From contig NZ_JAAIXY010000018.1 in the NCBI RefSeq assembly GCF_010894455.1, positions 62,001 through 126,000 of the forward strand: 64,000 nucleotides of DNA. Reading direction: 5' to 3'. A program made the translations under genes and the position numbers. Origin of the DNA: Myxococcus eversor. GTDB taxonomy: Bacteria > Myxococcota > Myxococcia > Myxococcales > Myxococcaceae. Of the stretch, positions 59,075 through 64,000 are shown piece by piece (the first letter of the stretch is position 1; the number at the start of each line of letters is the position of its first letter). Below the pieces are notes generated by a model, which was not told where the DNA came from, searched no databases, and was given only the letters and a program-made list of their open reading frames with translations.

Positions 59075-59506
59075 GTGACGCCGATGACCGGGACGCGCAC
59101 CACGGCGGTCCATGTGCACGAAGGCTGTGACGTGTACGTGGGCCGCGCCTTCCGCGCGTGGGTGAAGCCGAGCCCCACCAACCCCGTGCCCGGTCGCTTC
59201 GGCAACCCCTTCAAGCCCGGAGGCGTCGGCACTCCGGGCGCCATGTGGAAGAAGTACTTCGTCCCCTGGCTCGGCGCGCTGCTGGAGGCCGAGCAGCAGA
59301 CAGTCCACGCGGAGGCCCTGCGTCGCATGGGCCCGGACGTGGACCCCTTCGAGTCCTACCGCTGGTATCTGGAGCTGCGCACCCGGCATGACGCCGCCTG
59401 GCGCGAGGACGTGCTCGCGCTGCGGGGCAAGCGACTGGGCTGCTGGTGCAAACCCGGCCCCTGTCATGCCGACGTGCTGGTGTCCTGGCTCGACGCGCGG
59501 CGCTGA
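59075..59506 (+). CDS. DUF4326 domain protein
   Basis: The 143-aa product matches DUF4326: VYVGRAFRAWVKPS, GRFGNPFKPG, WKKYFVPWLGALLE, and the C-terminal LRGKRLGCWCKPGPCHADVL with three Cys and a His that could bind metal. The domain is found in phage and bacterial proteins of unknown role. GTG 59075 or ATG 59084 are both possible starts. It follows the lipoprotein gene by 3 nt and converges with the giant gene to the right. Confidence 0.8.
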   Translation: MTPMTGTRTTAVHVHEGCDVYVGRAFRAWVKPSPTNPVPGRFGNPFKPGGVGTPGAMWKKYFVPWLGALLEAEQQTVHAEALRRMGPDVDPFESYRWYLELRTRHDAAWREDVLALRGKRLGCWCKPGPCHADVLVSWLDARR

Positions 59507-59509
59507 CGG

Positions 59510-62500
59510 TCAGAAGGTGGAGCGCAGCCACGCGCGCCAGCCCACGACGGTGCGCACCCGGGCCACCGCGTCGCGATGCGCCCTGCGCGCCACCGGATGC
59601 GTCTGGAAGCCCGGCATGCACTGCTCCGCCGTGCGCAGCGCTTCCCTCGCGGCCCGAGCACCCGACGTCCGCGCCGCGTGCACCGTCCTGGCGAGGCCCA
59701 GGACGAGCTTCAGCAGGCCGTCCTCCGGAGAGTGCTTCACCTCCAGCAGCGCAGTGCTGAGTGCATCCCCGTCGTCCCGAAGCGCGGTGAGGAAGGCTCG
59801 CCACACCCGCAGGTCCCCGGCCAGGACGCTCTCTTTCTCTTCCGACAGCGTCAGCCCCAGGGACAGGGCCGCCTCGGCCTCCTCGCGGTGCCCCCGCGCG
59901 TAGCCGCACACGAGCACGTTCAACATCATCCAGGCGCGCAGCTCCCCGGTGGGCCGCTCCCGCCAGTCACGCAGCCAACGCCACGCCCGTGCCCGGCGCT
60001 GCTGCTTCATCAGCGCATAACCCATGGCGCCCCAGGTCCGCGCATGCGCGCGCAGCAGGCCCGGGTACAAGAAGAGGAACAGCGCCAGCAGGACGGTGCG
60101 CCCCAGCTCGCCCATCCGCTCCACGTACACGCCCAGGGCCTCGACACCCGCGGCGCTCCCGGAAGCCAGCGCGCGCAGCCGGCCCCACGCCCGCCACGTC
60201 CATGTCCGCTCGGCGTGCTGGAGCGCCCAGGCTCGCGCCAACGTCTCCGATGCATCGACTCCCTGCGTCGCCAGCGCCGCGTCCACCGCGCGCTCCATCA
60301 CCGAGTTCCAACCCCGCGAGCGCATGGCCTCCACGCAGCGCTCCAGTGACCAGGTGCTGCTGCCCAGCGACGCCAACGTCAGCTCCACGTGCCGCCGGGC
60401 CGCCGCCGCGTCGTTCCGGGCGCAGGCCAGTTGCACCGCGCGCACCTCCAAGAGCACCTCCGGCGCATGGCCGCGCGCCGCGTCCAGTGCCTGGGCCGCC
60501 TCGTCCAGCCGGCCTTTGCCCAGCAGCGCGTCGAAGAGGTGCGTCGCCGCGTAGGCGTAATCTGGCGCCAGCTCCAGCGCGCGCCTCCACCCGACGATGG
60601 CGCCCTCCACCTCTCCCGCCTCCGCGAGCACCTCCGCCCACTGCACGTGCGCCACGGGTGAATCAGGGCTCAACTTCACCAGGGCCTCACGGGCCCGCCG
60701 GAGGAGCACGTCGTCCCGGAGCGACTCCGCCCACTCGCCCAGCGTCTGCCAGCCCCAGCCGTAGAGGGGCTCCTCCTGGAGCAACGCCTCCATCGCCTGC
60801 ACCGCGTCGCGCTGCGCGCCCTTCTCGAAGAGCACCCACGCGGCCCGGCCCCGCAGCGCCAGGGGGAGCGCGCCGCCGTAGGCCGCGGGAGCACAGGCCG
60901 CCAGCGCCTCGTCGAAGCGCCCCGCCTCCACCAGCGTCCGCGCCCGGGCGTCATGCGCGTCATCCATGCGAGGCGAGGACTCCAGCGCCCCATCCAGCAG
61001 CGCCAGCCGCTCCTCGCGCGAGGCTTCACCCTCCGCCTCCAGCAGCTCCGCGAGCGCCAGTCTCGCGAGTTCCTCCGGCATTGGCCGCGCGCAGATTTCC
61101 CGCGCGAAGGCCACCGCGTCCGCCTTGCGCTCCCGCTCCTCCGCCCACTCCTGCAACCGCGCCCAACCCCATCCGTAGGAGGGGTCCAACCGCAGCGCCT
61201 CGAAGAGCCGCTCCAGCGCCAGGTCGTGCTCCTCCGAGCGCCACAGCAGGTCCGCCAGGTAGCCCCGAGTCACGCCGTCGCGCGGATTCTCGCGGCCCAC
61301 CCGCTCCAGCACCTCGCGCGCCCGCAGCGGCTCGCCCATGCGCTCCAGCAGCTCCGACAGCTCGCACGCGGGCCGCGTCCAGCCCGGCGAGTGCCGACAC
61401 GCCGCCTCCAACGCCTCGCGCTCTCCGGCCGCGTCCTCGCGCGCCCGGTGCACCAGCGCGCGCTCCAGCCACACTGGAGACAGCAGCGAGAAGCGCGTGG
61501 TGGCCTGCTCCGCCACGCGTGCCGCGGTATCCAGCTCCCGCGCGCGGAGCAGGTGACGCAGCCGCGCCACCCACGCCTCCCAGCAGTCGGGGTGCCGCTG
61601 GAGCAGGGCCTCCAGACATGCGCCCTGCTCCTCCAGCGACAACTCGTCGCGCGACACCTGCTCGAAGGCCAGCACCGTGTCATCGAGCTGGGCCATGCCC
61701 TCCAGCGCGTCGCGCATGAAGGTCAGCGAGGCCCGCCGCTCCTCGGGCGTCGTCGCCAGTCCCATCAGCGCGCGCATCCCCAGCCGCGAGGGCTGGAGCC
61801 GCAGCGACTCGCGGTAGGCGACGTCCGCCTCCGCGTTGCGGCCACACGCCTCCAGAATCTGTCCCCGGCTGTAGTGCAGCCCCGGGTTGCGAGGCTCCAG
61901 CACCTCCGCGCGCGCCAGCTCCTCCAGCGCCTCCTCGCGACGGCCCTGCTCCGACAACAGGCCCGCGCGCTCACGCCGCGCCCACGCATCCTCCGGGTGC
62001 ACGGCGAGGAAGGACTCCAGTGCGTCGAAGACCGCCGACGGCTCGTGCTCCCGCGTCCACATGACTCGCAGCTGCAACAGGCCCGCGTGCCTCGGATAGC
62101 GCTCGCACGTCGCATCCAGGTGCGCCTTCGCCTCCGGAGCACGGCCCAAATCCGTGAGCAACCGCACCCGCTCCCGATGCGCATCCGCGGGCAGCGGCTC
62201 CCGGGCGAGCACCTGCTCCCAGTGCGCAAGCGACTCCGCCAGCTCACCCCGCTGGGATGCCAGGGTCGCCGCGGCGCGCTGCCAGTCCACGTCCCGCACC
62301 CGGCCCTCGGCTGAACGCAGGTGGCGCGACGCCGCCTCCGCGTCACCGACTCGCGCGGACAGCTCCGCGGCGAAGAGGGACAGCTCCCCATCCTCGGGCC
62401 GCAGCGCGCACGCCTGCTCCAGCACGGCGTGCGCGTCCTCGGGCCGGCTCAGCGACTCCAGCGCGCGGCACAGCGTGCGCGCGGGCCCCCCGTTGAGCGC

Positions 62501-64000
62501 CCCGAAGCGCTCGAAGCGGTCCTTCACGAAGGCCAGCGCGCGCGCCGTCTCGCCGCGCGCCTGGGCCGCCTCGAAGTAGCTCCAGGCATGGCCCTCGCTC
62601 AGCTTCTCCAGGCACGCCGCCGCGCGGTACAGGCGCAGCGCCTCATCGCGGCGAAGCTGCGAGTCCCGCAACCGCGCCAGCGAGCGATACGCGGGCGCGA
62701 AGGTGGGGTGCACGCGCAGGGTGCGCGCCAGCAGTCGCTCCGCCTCGGCCTCCTCGCGCGCGTCCGTCATCGACTCGGCCGCCAGCGCGTGCCACAGCAG
62801 CGGATGCGCCTTCTTGTCCCGGGCACGCTCGCGCAGCACGGGGAGCAGCTCGTCGCGGCGCCCCAGCTCGTTCAGGCAACCCAGCCACGACATCAGGTAG
62901 TTGACGTTGTCGGGGTACGCCTCGCGCAGCCCGCTCAGCGCCGCCAGCGCGTCCGGAGTGCTGTCGTCGTAGGTCGCGAGCGCGCGCGTCGCCTGCCACG
63001 TCAGCCGGTGGCCGGGCGCGTCGCGCTCCATCGACTCCAGCGCGCCCTTCGCCGCCACCCGGTCATTGGCCACCAGCGCCGCGTCCACCCGGTGGAGCGC
63101 GTCGTACAGCGAGGCCTCGGGCAGCTCCACCGCGTCCAGCCGCGCGGCCTGCGCCATGGGCACCAGCGCCATGCCGCGCGGGCCACAGGAGGCGAAGTGC
63201 GCCAGCGCCTTCTCCGTGTCGAACTCGACGAGGTGGCGCGTGGACGGGTCCCTCACCAGCAGCGTGCCCCGGCGCTCGTCGTAGCCCACCACCGCCTGCA
63301 AGTGGCTGCTGCCCGGCTCCTGCGTGGTGAGCGTGAAGGCGATGCCCTGGTCCAACAGCGCGCGGGCGCTGTCCCAGGTGACGCGGAACTCGCGCACGTG
63401 CCACCCCGTGGTCGCCGCCCAGTGCCGCTCCTGGTACGCGGGCGTCCCGTCGTAGCAGATGGACTCCGCCACCTGCAGGTGCTCCACCGGCACGTCCCAC
63501 AGCGCCGCCACCGAGGCCAGCGTCGCGGGCGCGCACGTCTTGTGGTGCTGCCGCACGAAGCGCACGGGCAACAACCGCTTACGGCCCTCCGCGTTCGCCT
63601 CCATCCGCGCCGCCACCTGCTGGTGGAAGGGCGAGCCGCTCAACTGGGACAGCTCGATGGCCCGCGCCACGTCTCCGCGCAGGTACATCGTGTCGGAGCA
63701 CATCGCCATCAGCAGGCCGAAGTTCTTCGACTCCAGCCTCGGCGCCAGCAGCAGCGTCCGCTCCCAGCTCGCCCACGCGTCGTCATACAGGCCCAGCTCT
63801 TCTTGAAGCCGCGCGAGCTGTCCCGACACCGCCGAGCACTCCAGTCGCGCCGACGCGGTGGACAGCAACTCCAGCGCCTCCGCGTCCTGTCCCAGGTGCG
63901 TGAGCAGGCTCGCCGCCGTGTGCACGGCCGGGCGATAGAAGGGGTGAAGAGCGAGCGCGTGCTTCGCCGAGTCGAGCGCCTCTTCGCGCCGGTCCTGCTC
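59510..64000 (-). CDS. Giant TPR protein with C39-peptidase-like domain (cut by window end)
   Basis: At least 1,496 residues, open at the right edge. Near the visible N-terminus, after TPR-like helices, is a papain-like C39 domain: RQHHKTCAPATLASVAALW with the Cys, SSHLQAVVGYDERRGTLLVRDPS with the His and Asp. About 1,100 residues of degenerate tetratricopeptide helices follow (for example AWARRERAGLLSEQGRREEALEELARAE in outline), with a hydrophobic stretch TVLLALFLFLYPGLL near the C-terminus. C39 domains trim leaders of secreted peptides in ABC exporters, but here it is fused to TPRs without an ABC domain. A peptidase or inactive peptide-binding role is open. Confidence 0.82.
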   Translation of the reverse strand, partial: EQDRREEALDSAKHALALHPFYRPAVHTAASLLTHLGQDAEALELLSTASARLECSAVSGQLARLQEELGLYDDAWASWERTLLLAPRLESKNFGLLMAMCSDTMYLRGDVARAIELSQLSGSPFHQQVAARMEANAEGRKRLLPVRFVRQHHKTCAPATLASVAALWDVPVEHLQVAESICYDGTPAYQERHWAATTGWHVREFRVTWDSARALLDQGIAFTLTTQEPGSSHLQAVVGYDERRGTLLVRDPSTRHLVEFDTEKALAHFASCGPRGMALVPMAQAARLDAVELPEASLYDALHRVDAALVANDRVAAKGALESMERDAPGHRLTWQATRALATYDDSTPDALAALSGLREAYPDNVNYLMSWLGCLNELGRRDELLPVLRERARDKKAHPLLWHALAAESMTDAREEAEAERLLARTLRVHPTFAPAYRSLARLRDSQLRRDEALRLYRAAACLEKLSEGHAWSYFEAAQARGETARALAFVKDRFERFGALNGGPARTLCRALESLSRPEDAHAVLEQACALRPEDGELSLFAAELSARVGDAEAASRHLRSAEGRVRDVDWQRAAATLASQRGELAESLAHWEQVLAREPLPADAHRERVRLLTDLGRAPEAKAHLDATCERYPRHAGLLQLRVMWTREHEPSAVFDALESFLAVHPEDAWARRERAGLLSEQGRREEALEELARAEVLEPRNPGLHYSRGQILEACGRNAEADVAYRESLRLQPSRLGMRALMGLATTPEERRASLTFMRDALEGMAQLDDTVLAFEQVSRDELSLEEQGACLEALLQRHPDCWEAWVARLRHLLRARELDTAARVAEQATTRFSLLSPVWLERALVHRAREDAAGEREALEAACRHSPGWTRPACELSELLERMGEPLRAREVLERVGRENPRDGVTRGYLADLLWRSEEHDLALERLFEALRLDPSYGWGWARLQEWAEERERKADAVAFAREICARPMPEELARLALAELLEAEGEASREERLALLDGALESSPRMDDAHDARARTLVEAGRFDEALAACAPAAYGGALPLALRGRAAWVLFEKGAQRDAVQAMEALLQEEPLYGWGWQTLGEWAESLRDDVLLRRAREALVKLSPDSPVAHVQWAEVLAEAGEVEGAIVGWRRALELAPDYAYAATHLFDALLGKGRLDEAAQALDAARGHAPEVLLEVRAVQLACARNDAAAARRHVELTLASLGSSTWSLERCVEAMRSRGWNSVMERAVDAALATQGVDASETLARAWALQHAERTWTWRAWGRLRALASGSAAGVEALGVYVERMGELGRTVLLALFLFLYPGLLRAHARTWGAMGYALMKQQRRARAWRWLRDWRERPTGELRAWMMLNVLVCGYARGHREEAEAALSLGLTLSEEKESVLAGDLRVWRAFLTALRDDGDALSTALLEVKHSPEDGLLKLVLGLARTVHAARTSGARAAREALRTAEQCMPGFQTHPVARRAHRDAVARVRTVVGWRAWLRSTF

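Overview
The window reads as chromosomal DNA of a myxobacterium (Myxococcus or a close relative). The supports are very high GC with strong third-position GC bias, the gene order of the Myxococcus xanthus exopolysaccharide (eps) locus, Sit-type lipoprotein toxin and double-CXXCG immunity genes, and bacterial Ser/Thr kinases with extracytoplasmic tails. No rRNA, tRNA, CRISPR array or insertion sequence was seen. Layout: (1) 1-4271 holds molybdenum cofactor genes: mobA, moeA and a MobB-FdhD fusion, with local tandem duplications between them. (2) 4272-13047 is the first block of the eps locus, all on +: epsZ (priming transferase), wzxE (flippase), epsY and epsX (outer-membrane export pair), a small membrane protein, epsW (receiver), epsV (Wzc-like without kinase domain) and epsU (glycosyltransferase). 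(3) 13048-22164 is an accessory block inside eps. It has four related secreted-protein genes, three with carboxypeptidase-regulatory-like domains and one of these also with a von Willebrand A domain, each behind a similar ~90-nt leader; plus a serine hydrolase, a DUF4091 protein and an AbiE toxin-antitoxin remnant with three phased palindromes. (4) 22165-38123 holds the remaining eps genes: epsH, wzyE, epsE, a small kinase-lobe-like protein, epsD, epsC, epsB and epsA. They are interrupted by mgtE, a CDF cation transporter, a hipBA remnant, a decapitated SitA5-type toxin and a hybrid sensor kinase. (5) 38124-43485 has two near-duplicate Ser/Thr kinases flanking a SitA6/SitI6 toxin-immunity pair. 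(6) 43486-64000 is mixed: an Ala-rich coiled-coil protein and a related protein with a phosphodiester-glycosidase domain, a serine hydrolase, a frameshifted alpha/beta hydrolase, a LysM/PG-binding protein with a Cys-rich partner, an ECF42 sigma operon, a GlcD oxidase with a FadR-type regulator, a DJ-1/PfpI protein, a Fic gene bracketed by 30-bp direct repeats, and a giant C39-peptidase/TPR protein cut by the window end. The eps genes together should make, polymerise, export and trim a Wzx/Wzy exopolysaccharide: EpsZ primes the lipid carrier, EpsU/H/E/D/A add sugars, EpsC acetylates, WzxE flips, WzyE polymerises, EpsV-EpsY-EpsX export, EpsB hydrolyses. The most unusual aspects are the four leaders with a hairpin masking the Shine-Dalgarno sequence, the repeated pattern of intact antitoxin plus amputated toxin at eps gene ends, and the repeat-bracketed Fic cassette that shares its C-terminal codons with the upstream DJ-1 gene.
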